A stretch of 64,000 bases of DNA from Paracoccus cavernae (GCA_030410095.1 JAUFRC010000001.1:1438501-1502500), one strand, 5' to 3'. Positions 17,322 through 24,982 are shown, counted from the first letter of the stretch. The notes: generated by a model from the sequence alone, not told the origin. Program-made: numbers and translations.

Positions 17322-17846
17322 ATGAAAGACCGTATCCTGTACCCGCTCATTGCCACCGTCATGCTCGGCGGCACCGCCTTTGCGCAAGGCACGGGTGAAA
17401 CGCCAGGCACCACCGCGCCCGCCGCGACTGAGCCTTCCGGCGCAGAGGTTGCTCCGGATCCCGCGGCCACCGTGCCTGATGCAAGTACCGACACGGCATT
17501 GACACCGATGGGCACGCCTGCCGACGTGGTGATCACCGTTCCGGAAGGCTACGCCTTGACCGAAGTCGCCACGATGACGGCTGATCAACTGAAGGGCGTC
17601 GACATCTATGATCCGAGCGATACAAAAATCGCCGAAGTTGCAGATGTCGTAATTGGAGCCGACAATGCCGTCACGGGGATCGTCACGGATGTCGGCGGCT
17701 TCCTGGGGATGGGCGAACACCGCGTGTCTTTGGCGCCGGACAAGGTCACCATCTATAAAAATGCCGATGGCGATATGCGCGCCTATGTTTCAATGTCGAA
17801 GGACGAGCTGAAGGCTCTTCCCGCTTACGAGGCACCAAACCCTTAA
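17322..17846 (+). CDS. Secreted PRC-barrel domain protein
   Basis: 174 residues. I chose ATG 17322 because GAGGAG sits eight bases upstream. A Sec signal runs to 'GGTAFA-QG' (about residue 21). A Thr/Ala/Pro-rich linker follows, then a PRC-barrel from about residue 85: 'MTADQLKGVDIYDPSDTKIA' and 'VTGIVTDVGGFLGMGEHRVS'. PRC-barrels bind RNA, protein or photosynthetic complexes. Secreted versions are common in alphaproteobacteria and are often stress-induced with CsbD. Exported, probably periplasmic. A strong terminator follows immediately. Confidence 0.85.
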   Translation: MKDRILYPLIATVMLGGTAFAQGTGETPGTTAPAATEPSGAEVAPDPAATVPDASTDTALTPMGTPADVVITVPEGYALTEVATMTADQLKGVDIYDPSDTKIAEVADVVIGADNAVTGIVTDVGGFLGMGEHRVSLAPDKVTIYKNADGDMRAYVSMSKDELKALPAYEAPNP

Positions 17847-17855
17847 AATGCTTAA

Positions 17856-17888
17856 GAGGGCGCGACAGTTGTCGCGCCCTCGTGCTTT
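17856..17888. terminator. Bidirectional intrinsic terminator
   Basis: 12-bp perfect stem GAGGGCGCGACA/TGTCGCGCCCTC with a two-base loop, then GTGCTTT. It separates the stress operon from the leftward phage genes that end at 17920. Confidence 0.8.
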
Positions 17889-17919
17889 GCCAGTCTCTGT
17901 AGAACAGTGGACAGCAATG

Positions 17920-18246
17920 CTATTGCCGTACCGCCTCTCGCAGCTTCGCCTGCGCGAGACTGTCCAGAACCTCAGCCCGCGCATCCAGAGCAATCACCGC
18001 ATCGGGCACGCTGATCTGCACATGCTTGAGGATTTCGGCCACCGCTGCCTGCCCGCCAAAGCCGCGCTCGAGCGCCAGCCGCGCGCCGTTGAGGAGCGCC
18101 GATTGCAATGCCTCGCGGTGGCGGGCCTCAATGTCGATGCCCCATTTGCGGCGCGCGGTATTGGCGGCCCAGCCAATCAGCGAGGCCAGCAGGATCCCGA
18201 AAATTTCCAGAAGATGCGGCAGCAGTGCCGCTTTGATGATGTCCAT
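17920..18246 (-). CDS. Holin-like small phage membrane protein
   Basis: 108 residues starting at ATG 18246, two bases after the endolysin fragment's stop. 'PHLLEIFGILLASLIGWAAN' is one N-terminal membrane segment. It is followed by a basic patch ('ARRKWGID') and a long amphipathic helical tail ('LLNGARLALERGFGGQAAVA'). One membrane helix plus a charged tail after an endolysin gene fits holin/lysis proteins of Rhodobacterales phages. Position is the main evidence. Intact and last in the leftward phage block. Confidence 0.55.
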   Translation of the reverse strand: MDIIKAALLPHLLEIFGILLASLIGWAANTARRKWGIDIEARHREALQSALLNGARLALERGFGGQAAVAEILKHVQISVPDAVIALDARAEVLDSLAQAKLREAVRQ

Positions 18247-18248
18247 GA

Positions 18249-18362
18249 TCACTGCCCCTTGTTGAGTTTTGCCCAGGTCTGCGCACCGACGATCCCGTCG
18301 GGCTTCAGGCCGTTGAGCTTTGAAAGATCCGCACCGCGGCATCGGTGCGCTCGCCGAAATCA
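18249..18362 (-). pseudogene. Endolysin fragment: peptidoglycan-binding C-terminus
   Basis: Reads 'GDFGERTDAAVRIFQ' and, after a one-base change, 'LNGLKPDGIVGAQTWAKLNK' to TGA at 18249. This is the PG_binding_1 fold pattern (GxxT-x2-A-V-x2-F-Q ... DGIVG-x-x-T-W). The catalytic domain is missing: the sequence joins directly to the tape-measure protein in a different frame. It is a decayed lysin. Confidence 0.65.
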
Positions 18363-19181
18363 CCATGGTTGCGGTCAGCGAGCCGGTCGATTGGTCAAGG
18401 CCGATCGAGACATGCCCGCCACCCCCACTATTCGCAGCCTGATCCGCCATGCGCTTGCTGATGTCGTTGGGGATGATCTGGGTGCCTTTCGGCAAGTTGA
18501 GGATCTCGCCGCCCCGCTCGTTCACGCGCGTCATCCCGCCGCGCCAGTTCGGCGTGCCATTGGCATTGGCACCGATGCCGATCCACGAAAGGAACGAACC
18601 GGACATGGCGTCACCACCCAGCCCTTTCCAGATACTGTCGAAACCGACGCTGGCGACCATTTCGGCGAGCTTGGAAATGATATTGCTCAGACTGTCGCGG
18701 AAGCTGGCACCCTTTGCCACGAAATCAGTGAAGGCGGATTTGACCATGTCTCGCCATTCCTCCGTGGCGTCCTTGAGCTGCTTCATGCCCTCGATTTGAC
18801 GAGTAAGATCTGCGATTTCCTTGCCCGAGGCCGAGCCGGCCGAGACCTTGGCCTTGTCGAGGTTGTCCCAGATTGTGGCATCGGTCTCGCTCATCCAAAG
18901 CGTGGTCTTGAGCTTGGCCGCTTCCTCGCGCAGCGATTTGAGCACGGTCTGCAACTCGGACATCTTCTGCTTGGCTCCTGGGCGACGACGCGCACCACAG
19001 CAATCAACGCGTCGATCACCATGCGCAGCGCGCTTCCCTTGGTCATGAGCGACACGAAGGTCTGGGCAAGAGACTGGATCACCGGTGCGAAGGCCGCGCC
19101 CATCTCGTTGCGCAATCCTCGCATGACGACCCCGACTTCGGACAGGCTGGTCTTCATCCCTGCCCACGAAAGCATGGGCAT
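18363..19181 (-). pseudogene. Phage tail tape-measure protein, C-terminal remnant
   Basis: About 270 codons of the C-terminal part of a tape-measure protein. They read 'SLSEVGVVMRGLRNEMGAAF', a hydrophobic helix ('DALIAVVRVVA'), and coiled coil 'MSELQTVLKSLREEAAKLKT'. The Gly-rich end follows: 'NGTPNWRGGMTRVNERGGEI', then 'LNLPKGTQIIPNDISKRMAD'. That terminal motif is shared by many tape-measure proteins. Typical tape-measure proteins are far longer. Its N-terminus is fused to the tail-terminator gene and its C-terminus to the endolysin fragment, with a frame change near 18975. Internal deletions, not simple indels, made these joins. Confidence 0.65.
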
Positions 19182-19527
19182 CGCTGTTGCTCACGACCGA
19201 GGTCTCCTCGAGGACACAGTTGCGCTCGCGATTGCGCAAAGCCGCGATCACCACCGCCTCGACCACCTCGCTATCGGCGTCGAGATTGTCCTCGACCTCG
19301 TCATGGCCGATCCGTCGCAGCGCGACCTGCAACAGCGTGCCGCGCGTCGTCGTGGTCTGGGTATCGGGTGCGTTACGCTCTTGCGGCGTCAGGACGCCGA
19401 TCACAGGCAGCGTGGCCGCATCGATCGAGCCGGGCCAGACCCGCATCACCGTAAAGCCCGCGAAACGCGGATGGGCGGTAAGCGCCTCGCGCACCAGCGT
19501 GCGGTAGTCGGATCGGTAATGGCTCAT
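19182..19527 (-). pseudogene. Tail-terminator-like (gpU-type) phage protein, truncated
   Basis: About 115 residues: 'MSHYRSDYRTLVREALTAHP', then 'FAGFTVMRVWPGSIDAATLP', then 'EVVEAVVIAALRNRERNCVL'. Small alpha/beta protein with the order and size of a tail-terminator/minor tail protein U. The end is lost: after 'VSNSDAHA' the sequence becomes tape-measure in another frame. The genes normally between the two (major tail protein, assembly chaperones) are absent. Its start overlaps the upstream stop by ATGA. Confidence 0.5.
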
Positions 19528-19862
19528 GGCGCAACTCCGGCATCAAGGGCATGCAGCTCGCAGATCCAGAAGGCATCCGCGCTCGGCGAGCCGTTCTTGT
19601 GGACCACGATCACGCGGAAAGCGCGCCCGTCCGGCACCGTAATGGCGTCGCCGCGCGCCACCTCCGGGGCGAGGTCACGCGCGACCCGCCATGTCGGGGC
19701 TTCGATCATCAGATCCTGCCCGTCGGCACCGGCAACCTCGATCGGGGTCTCGCGAAAGATCGAGCGGATCTCCCGCGCGGGCCCCGAACGCGGCTGAAAG
19801 GTCACGCGATCACCGAAGGCTCCAGCCAGAAGGCGGGTCATGCCGGTGAACAGCGCGGTCAT
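19524..19862 (-). CDS. Phage head-tail joining protein
   Basis: 112 residues, intact, start ATG 19862. 'GDRVTFQPRSGPAREIRSIF' and 'ITVPDGRAFRVIVVHKNGSP' match the small beta-rich head-tail connector family found just after the capsid genes of Mu- and lambda-like phages. It overlaps both neighbours by a few bases. Normal size. It would sit at the portal/tail interface of a virion. Confidence 0.55.
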   Translation of the reverse strand: MTALFTGMTRLLAGAFGDRVTFQPRSGPAREIRSIFRETPIEVAGADGQDLMIEAPTWRVARDLAPEVARGDAITVPDGRAFRVIVVHKNGSPSADAFWICELHALDAGVAP

Positions 19863-20212
19863 CAGGCAAAAGCCGCCGCCGGCACTGCACCATTCAGGCG
19901 CACGACGCCGGAACCCGAGGGGTTCGCCGCCGCCTCGATCGCCGCACCGATAAAGATCGCCCCTGCCGCCGGCGCATTGGTGCAAAGCCCGCTGGCCGGA
20001 GTGACATAGATCGCCTGTCCGACGGTCCAGGCCTGCGCCGAAACCTTGCCGAGACGATAGACGCCTTCGAGATGGACCTCGACCGGCGCGCCCGGGTCCG
20101 CATCATGGCCGGCCACGCCCGCAAGGACACCGGCAACCACCAGATCACCCGAGGCAACCGCTTTCGGGGCGGGGATCGAGACGCTCGTCCCCTTTTGCAG
20201 ATAGCTTTTCAT
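19862..20212 (-). CDS. DUF2190-like capsid decoration protein
   Basis: 116 residues, intact. 'MKSYLQKGTSVSIPAPKAVA' followed by 'SGDLVVAGVLAGVA', and a later 'AQAWTVGQAIYVTPASG', fit DUF2190: small Gly/Ala/Val-rich beta proteins encoded beside major capsid proteins and thought to decorate the head. I chose ATG 20212 (GGGAG upstream); a TTG six bases earlier is possible. Stop overlaps the next start. Confidence 0.65.
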   Translation of the reverse strand: MKSYLQKGTSVSIPAPKAVASGDLVVAGVLAGVAGHDADPGAPVEVHLEGVYRLGKVSAQAWTVGQAIYVTPASGLCTNAPAAGAIFIGAAIEAAANPSGSGVVRLNGAVPAAAFA

Positions 20213-20240
20213 CGTCAACTCCCGTGACTGTCATGAATGA

Positions 20241-20263
20241 CAAAAGCCGCCCATCAGGCGGCT
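20241..20263 (-). terminator. Terminator after the capsid gene
   Basis: On the minus strand, AGCCGCC-TGATG-GGCGGCT is followed by TTTTGTC, just after the capsid stop at 20293 and before the next leftward gene. It probably attenuates rather than ends the phage operon. Confidence 0.65.
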
Positions 20264-20292
20264 CTTGTCGGGAAAGCGGAAAGGTTTGGCCT

Positions 20293-22380
20293 TTAGGCGC
20301 CGGCGTTTTTGAAGCCGCCGCGATAGTCGGCTGCGCCGAAGCCGAAGTCGTGCTCGACCGTCATCGAGAAGCCCTGCGTGCCGAACGGCTCTTCGGTGCG
20401 CACCCGCGGCGCTTCCTGACCGTCGAGGAAGCCGTAGACCCAGCACGGTGCCCGCTCCGAGAGCAGATACCACGATCTGTCTTCGATTTCGGTGGTCACC
20501 ACCGGCTTCAGCTTGCCCGAGAACGGGTTGACCGCGCCGGCATCGGTGGGCGTGATCTGCGCCACGATCATCTCGGCCTCGGTTTCCATGTCGGGACCGA
20601 CCAGCAGGATCGAAGGCGCGAGGTTCAGGCGCTGGCCGTCGATCGATTCCTGCTTGCGCATCGCGGCACGGCCCTCGGAAAGCGCCGCGGCCGTGATCCC
20701 GCTGCCCGCAGCCGCGAGGTTGCCGCGCGTGGCGTCGAAGAGTGCATCGCCGTCCGACAGGCGCGCAGTCAACGCCTGAGCGTAGAAGGTACGCTCTTCG
20801 AAATGGGCGATGGTTTCGCCATAGCTCGAAAGCATGTCGTTGATCGCGCCGAGGTCGTCGTTGATCAGCATCTGGCGCGAGATGGTCAGACCGCGCGCGT
20901 AAGGCACGATCACGGCTTCCTCTCCGCTTTCGCCAAAGGTGCCCCATTTGATCTCGCCCGTCTCGCCCACCGGCAGAAGCGTCGGGAAGTCACCGGCCCG
21001 CACCAGAGGCATCGGACGGAAATCGCGGAAATTCTTCTTCTTGGCGATCGCGCGATAGGTCGGGGTGAATTCGCTGTAACGCTCGAGCAGCACCTTGTTC
21101 AGCGCATTCTGGAAGATCGCCGGATAATCCGAGGTCGAATGCGAGGCGTCCATGAAGACGTTGACCTTGTCGCCCGCCGAACGGATACGACCGCGATGCC
21201 CGATGGTGGCCGCCGCCATTTCCACGAGCGACATCTCCATAAAGGGGCGTGCCGCCGCCGTCGCCGGATCGCGGCCGACAATCTGGGCATGGAGCGCATC
21301 AGACATCGCCGCGCGGCGCGTGCTGCGCTCGTCGCGCAGGATGCGGGTACGGGCAGCGCCGGGGCGGGCTTTCGTCATCGTGTGACCCTTCTGTTTCTTG
21401 AACTCGGCAATGGCCTGCTTGGCGGTCAAGCCGCGGCTGATCCAGTTGGCTTCCATGTCGCGGCCGATCTTGCGCGAGGCGCAGAAGCGGCGGATGCCGA
21501 GCGCATTGGCCTTCGTCGCGGCCGGCTCGTCTTCTTCGAGATCCGCGTCTTCTTCTTCGGCCTCGTGGTCGAGCTCGTCGTCCTCCTCGAGATCAACCTC
21601 GTCTTCGAGATCGCCTTCGAGATTGGTCTGATCATCTTCTTCCGAGGTGATCGGCTCGTCTTCTTCCATCTGGTCTTCGTCGTCGCCTTCGACCTGAGCG
21701 GCCGTGCGTTGGGATTTGCGGCTCATCGCCTTCTCCTTCGGTTTCGGATTGGATGCCCCGGCCATCATCGACCGGATCATCGACATGCCGGCGCGCTGGC
21801 CGAGCTGGTTGCCGACTTCGCGCAGCCCTTTCGGGGCCTTGGGATAAAGCCGGTAGTCAAAGAGCGCTGCCGCAGCAGCATCGGCGCTCTCGTCGGTCGA
21901 GGTCGCAAAGCCCGCCGCAACCGCCGCAGGACCGTCGAAATAGGTTTCCGCACGCATGATCTCGCGGGCCTCTTCGGTGCCGAACCGTACCGAGCGTCCG
22001 CCAATCGACACGCGCGGCGGGTTTCGCCCCACGCCAACGCCCAAAGCATCGAGATTGCCGCGGCGCACCAAATGCCCCGACACCACCGCCCTGCACACAC
22101 CTGCCGCGGCAGCGACCTCGGACTGTCGGCGGTAGATCTCGCCGCGCCACTCGTAGCGCGACGCGTTCCAGACCCCGAGACTGTCGAGATTGCCGTTCAC
22201 GCGCAGATGGTAGAGAACCGTACTGCGCGTCACCCCTGCGGCGGCGGCCACGGCTTTCAGGCCGTAATAGTCCTGCCCGTTCCAATAGTAGCGGCATCGC
22301 CCACGGCCGGGCTCGCCGATGACGGGTGTATCGGCGACACATGCGGAAAGAGTGGCAGAAACTGCTGCGTTCATCATCAT
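20293..22380 (-). CDS. Fusion: tandem HTH-like repeats, ClpP-type protease remnant, acidic scaffold and phage major capsid protein
   Basis: One unbroken frame of 695 codons; ATG 22380, 22377 or 22374 possible. Residues about 1-120 hold two matched units, 'YYGLKAVAAAAGVTRSTVLY' with 'NGNLDSLGV' and 'IYRRQSEVAAAAGVCRAVVS' with 'RGNLDALGV', each a helix-turn-helix-like pattern. A third unit starts ('VSIGGRSVR') and is cut. Then comes 'GTEEAREIMRAETYFDGPAA' and 'VAAGFATSTDES', like the C-terminus of a ClpP-type prohead protease without its catalytic Ser and His. A very acidic scaffold stretch follows (about 225-290). The last 370 residues are a major capsid protein ('SDYPAIFQNALNKVLLERYS', then 'EFTPTYRAIAKKKNFRDFRP'). 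Protease-scaffold-capsid fusions exist; the HTH front looks like a deletion joint. Confidence 0.65.
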   Translation of the reverse strand: MMMNAAVSATLSACVADTPVIGEPGRGRCRYYWNGQDYYGLKAVAAAAGVTRSTVLYHLRVNGNLDSLGVWNASRYEWRGEIYRRQSEVAAAAGVCRAVVSGHLVRRGNLDALGVGVGRNPPRVSIGGRSVRFGTEEAREIMRAETYFDGPAAVAAGFATSTDESADAAAAALFDYRLYPKAPKGLREVGNQLGQRAGMSMIRSMMAGASNPKPKEKAMSRKSQRTAAQVEGDDEDQMEEDEPITSEEDDQTNLEGDLEDEVDLEEDDELDHEAEEEDADLEEDEPAATKANALGIRRFCASRKIGRDMEANWISRGLTAKQAIAEFKKQKGHTMTKARPGAARTRILRDERSTRRAAMSDALHAQIVGRDPATAAARPFMEMSLVEMAAATIGHRGRIRSAGDKVNVFMDASHSTSDYPAIFQNALNKVLLERYSEFTPTYRAIAKKKNFRDFRPMPLVRAGDFPTLLPVGETGEIKWGTFGESGEEAVIVPYARGLTISRQMLINDDLGAINDMLSSYGETIAHFEERTFYAQALTARLSDGDALFDATRGNLAAAGSGITAAALSEGRAAMRKQESIDGQRLNLAPSILLVGPDMETEAEMIVAQITPTDAGAVNPFSGKLKPVVTTEIEDRSWYLLSERAPCWVYGFLDGQEAPRVRTEEPFGTQGFSMTVEHDFGFGAADYRGGFKNAGA

Positions 22381-22666
22381 CACCTGTCCCTTGCGCATTC
22401 GCGCTTGTTTATAAAAATGCGGGGCGATCGAGCAGCGACCGCCCCGCCAGTGTCGCCGGCAGCGCCATGAGGTGGCGCGCGGCGGCGACACTGGCGGGCT
22501 ATGGGCGCAATCTCAAAGATCGCGCCGCGCCCCTTGATCCGTTTGAAAAACTTTTCAGACTGCCGCTTGAACCGGTCGGCATCCGCTGCCGATTGCTCGG
22601 CCACGCGGGCGCCCGCCGGTGGCGGGCCTCGTAATAGCGTTGCGCCATGCGCCAAAGGATCCGCAT
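22380..22666 (-). CDS. Small basic phage protein (frameshifted)
   Basis: Starts 'MRILWRMAQRYYEARHRRA' and, after a one-base change near 22615, continues 'RVAEQSAADADRFKRQSEKF' and 'FKRIKGRGAIFEIAP'. Strongly basic, helical. Its ATG overlaps the stop of the regulator upstream. The nominal stop at 22380 overlaps the capsid-fusion start, but the last 40 codons are made of a large inverted repeat, so the true end is uncertain. Function unknown. Confidence 0.4.
22444..22497. repeat. 15-bp perfect inverted repeat with nested inner stem
   Basis: CCGCCAGTGTCGCCG (22444-22458) pairs with its complement at 22483-22497. Inside, GCGCCA/TGGCGC forms a second stem around TGAGG. It lies just upstream of the capsid-fusion start on the transcribed strand, and no T-run follows. 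Confidence 0.85.
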
Positions 22667-22935
22667 CAGCGCACCTCCGGATCGATGATCTGGAACACCG
22701 TCTCGGCACCGACCAAAGCGATCACCTTGAGCACATAGCGGAAATGCGGGGCGTTCTCGCGGCGCAGCCAGTTGCGCACCGTGCGCGATGTCACCGGCCG
22801 ACTGTCCGAGGTCAGCACATCCGCCGCCAATTCCGCCAGCTCGTTTTCGGATTGCGCCTCGGGAAACGCCCGCCACAACAGGCCAGCGAACCAGACACGT
22901 TCGGCCTCTTCGCCGCCGCATTTTCGGAAAGACAT
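22666..22935 (-). CDS. Phage regulator-like protein with HTH pattern
   Basis: 89 residues, 'MSFRKCGGEEAERVWFAGLL' to 'VGAETVFQIIDPEVR', intact. The middle, 'ADVLTSDSRPVTSRTVRNWL', looks like a helix-turn-helix ('S-R-T-V-R-N-W-L' recognition helix) of the type used by short Mu-like or transposable-phage regulators. It is encoded between the Cro-like gene and the capsid block, in the same leftward direction. An ATG at 23018 opens a further short frame that overlaps it; I could not confirm that one. Confidence 0.5.
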   Translation of the reverse strand: MSFRKCGGEEAERVWFAGLLWRAFPEAQSENELAELAADVLTSDSRPVTSRTVRNWLRRENAPHFRYVLKVIALVGAETVFQIIDPEVR

Positions 22936-23014
22936 TTCAGAAGGTCCTGTGCTGTTGTGTCCTCGTGCAGAAGGACATTCATCAGAACGAGAGAGGATGC
23001 AGCAGGGCGATACC

Positions 23015-23204
23015 TCATGCCGCATCCTCGGGAGGCCTGCGCTTGAGGCTCGCGCGAGTGCAAGGGTAGAAAGTGTAAGTCGGCCACCTCTACGGCGCGC
23101 AGCATCGATCAGGGGCAAATCGTATTCGGCAGGAATGCGCCCCGTCGCTTCCACGCAGCGACAGTTTGGTAGCTCATGCCAAGGTCTGCCGCGAGATCGG
23201 TCAT
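23015..23204 (-). CDS. Cro-like DNA-binding protein (frameshifted)
   Basis: About 62 residues. 'MTDLAADLGMSYQTVAAWKR' is a textbook helix-turn-helix, and 'RIPAEYDLPLIDAARRRG' follows after a one-base change, a pattern found in YdaS/Cro-like phage proteins. A second change near 23035 allows an end 'EDAA' with a TGA that overlaps the next ATG. It is divergent from the repressor-like gene at 23307, with operator-like repeats between them. Probably the early-lytic Cro partner of the switch. Confidence 0.55.
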
Positions 23205-23223
23205 CTTGGGCCAAATCTGAAAA

Positions 23224-23282
23224 ATATGCTCCATGCATATTCTTGTGCACGATGCATTTTTTTACGTCAATGCGCTACGCAT
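23224..23282. promoter_or_regulatory. Operator cluster between cro-like and repressor-like genes
   Basis: Three related palindromes: ATATGC-TCCAT-GCATAT (23224-23240), TGCA-CGA-TGCA (23246-23256) and ATGCG-CTA-CGCAT (23270-23282). Similar sites recur at 23993-24041. The position in a 102-base divergent promoter fits a lambda-like right operator. Confidence 0.65.
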
Positions 23283-23306
23283 ACTTTTACGCTGTAGACA
23301 TCTCAC

Positions 23307-23672
23307 ATGGACACCGCACACAGCAGACTAAAAGAAGCACGCCGCCAAGCCGGATACCGATCAGCAAAGGCTGGGGCTGAGCGTGTTGCACAGCCCTACC
23401 CTACCTATGCAGCACACGAGAATGGAAGCCGTGCGTATGATCGCAACGATGCGACGCGATACGCGAAAGCGTTTGGTGTACGGCCCGAGTGGTTGCTATT
23501 CGGCGAGCTCGGCGCTGAGCCTATCACCCAGACGCAAGATCCGCAGAGTCCGCTAGCGCCAATAGTAAAGGCCATAACGGATGCCCTGGACGGGCTGACC
23601 GAAGAAGAGCAGCGGATGATAGCAATTGTTGTAAAGCGTCAACGCGATCTTTTCCGGCCGGAAGAGAGCTGA
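23307..23672 (+). CDS. Phage repressor-like XRE-type protein
   Basis: 121 residues, intact. 'RLKEARRQAGYRSAKAGAER' then 'PYPTYAAHENGSRAYDRNDA' is the helix-turn-helix region of short CI-like proteins; the recognition helix is 'YPTYAAHENG'. 'YAKAFGVRPEWLLFGE' is the usual closing of the DNA-binding domain. A C-terminal helix bundle follows ('ALDGLTEEEQRMIAIVVKRQ'). There is no S24 peptidase domain, so it would not self-cleave on DNA damage. Divergent from the Cro-like gene, it likely maintains the integrated state or controls the early genes at 24079. Confidence 0.65.
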   Translation: MDTAHSRLKEARRQAGYRSAKAGAERVAQPYPTYAAHENGSRAYDRNDATRYAKAFGVRPEWLLFGELGAEPITQTQDPQSPLAPIVKAITDALDGLTEEEQRMIAIVVKRQRDLFRPEES

Positions 23673-23960
23673 CCTCCAACAGCGCTAGCAGGATCAACTC
23701 CATGTCCTCTCCATCTGAGCCACCGACCATTACCCGCCTCCCTTACACTGCGCGGAACGTTAGGCGAACACAGAGCTAAGACAACCGGTTGACGGCACTG
23801 CAGGTGATAAAACTTGAGGGCGAATCTGTGGATAAGATTTCACTCTCTGGATGCTTGGCATTGCCCTGCCCGCACCTCTGCTGCCCACTCCAGCGCACGC
23901 TGTAGAGGGATTTTTCAGCTCCCACTCATCAAATGAAATATGAAAAAGGCGCGGACCTAA
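23673..23960. other. Intergenic between repressor and early genes
   Basis: No gene with a ribosome site is supported. A short frame around 23811-23905 is not convincing. The next operator cluster starts at 23961. Confidence 0.35.
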
Positions 23961-24041
23961 GCGTGATCCGAATCACGCACCAAGACCGTATCGCATATTT
24001 ATATGCACATCGCATTGACATAAATTATGCGTTGCGCATAA
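23961..24041. promoter_or_regulatory. Second operator cluster
   Basis: GCGTGAT-CCGA-ATCACGC (23961-23978), GCATAT-TT-ATATGC (23993-24006), ATGC-ACATC-GCAT (24003-24015) and TTATGCG-TTG-CGCATAA (24025-24041). The last three share the TGC...GCA half-site with the cluster at 23224. Immediately precedes the early gene at 24079. Confidence 0.6.
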
Positions 24042-24078
24042 TAATATCCATCTCGACCTTGCCGGATGGAGCCAGCCC

Positions 24079-24438
24079 ATGCACATTCCCACCGTCCTTT
24101 CCGTCAAAGACGTGGACGAACACCTCTCCGCACCGCGCCTCTTTGATCGCGCGGCCGTCGATGTCGGCGACACTCCTTGCGCCGAGATCCGCCGCGCCCT
24201 GCACGCCGGCCGCAGCCCCGCGCGCACCACGCCGCTGAACCACCCCGTCGCCACCAGCGGCCCGAGCACGCTGCTATTTGCTCTCGGCGGCATCGCGCTG
24301 GCCGTGTTGATGATCGCGATCTTTCACATCATCGCCTTCGCGCTCGACTTGTCCGATGTCCGCGACTTCGTCGCGCCCACCGCTGCCGAAGCGCGCGCCC
24401 ACGGCTGGCAGGCCCTGTCCGAGAGGGCCGCGCCGTGA
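24079..24438 (+). CDS. Hypothetical phage early membrane protein
   Basis: 119 residues. 'MHIPTVLSVKDVDEHLSAPR' opens a soluble N-terminal part. One membrane helix lies at about residues 65-87 ('LLFALGGIALAVLMIAIFHI'), with a short Ala-rich tail. Start follows GGATGGAG. The stop overlaps the next GTG (GTGA). Function unknown; expression is probably controlled by the operators just upstream. Confidence 0.55.
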   Translation: MHIPTVLSVKDVDEHLSAPRLFDRAAVDVGDTPCAEIRRALHAGRSPARTTPLNHPVATSGPSTLLFALGGIALAVLMIAIFHIIAFALDLSDVRDFVAPTAAEARAHGWQALSERAAP

Positions 24439-24635
24439 AGCTGTCACCTACCCAAATGATGGGACCAGACTTCGCGGCGCAGCTGCCCTTACTCGCAGTG
24501 CGCCTTCTGATCACCGAAGATCTGCTGCGCCGCGTCTGGCACGAGCTCCCCGAGCTGCGCGACACGGATCTCGGCAGCGCCATTCACACGACCATCACCT
24601 TCCCGAACGATCAGCTGATCGAGGGCGCGCGGTGA
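24435..24635 (+). CDS. Hypothetical phage early protein
   Basis: 66 residues from a GTG that overlaps the previous stop. 'AAQLPLLAVRLLITEDLLRR', then 'ELRDTDLGSAIHTTITFPND'. Soluble, helical start. The stop region overlaps a tiny 18-codon frame ('MNWWRNEPVGPVVTTALN', 24635-24691) that may be another small gene. Function unknown. Confidence 0.5.
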   Translation: MKLSPTQMMGPDFAAQLPLLAVRLLITEDLLRRVWHELPELRDTDLGSAIHTTITFPNDQLIEGAR

Positions 24636-24691
24636 TGAACTGGTGGCGCAATGAGCCAGTCGGCCCTGTCGTCACGACCGCGCTGAACTAG

Positions 24692-24982
24692 ATGCTGCGC
24701 GGTGACCGCGCCGCCCTGCCCATCGGGTGATGCCGACCCTAAACCGTGGCGTTGCTATAGCGCCAGATAGGGCGACCAACGCCGCGCTTATTGCGGCCGG
24801 CCTGCACAGAGCGAGCTGGGAGGATCTGCATCCTTGCCCGCGCCAAGAAACCGAGCCGGATCGACCAGACGGACGAGTTCATCCGCAAGATCCACGTAGA
24901 ACTCATGGCTGATCGCGCCGCCTGACCCATCCGTCACCCGACCGTTACACCCCGCAAAAGCCAGCAAAGGCAGGCAAGTCAC
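24692..24982. other. Region with possible short gene
   Basis: A plus-strand reading that ends at 24925 ('KKPSRIDQTDEFIRKIHVEL', then 'MADRAA') looks protein-like but has no ATG or clear start. It may be an indel-broken small gene. Confidence 0.3.

Noticed and set aside
20224..22470. Plus-strand open frame opposite the capsid fusion
   Set aside because: The minus strand carries capsid and HTH-like features. The plus-strand reading has low-complexity character only.
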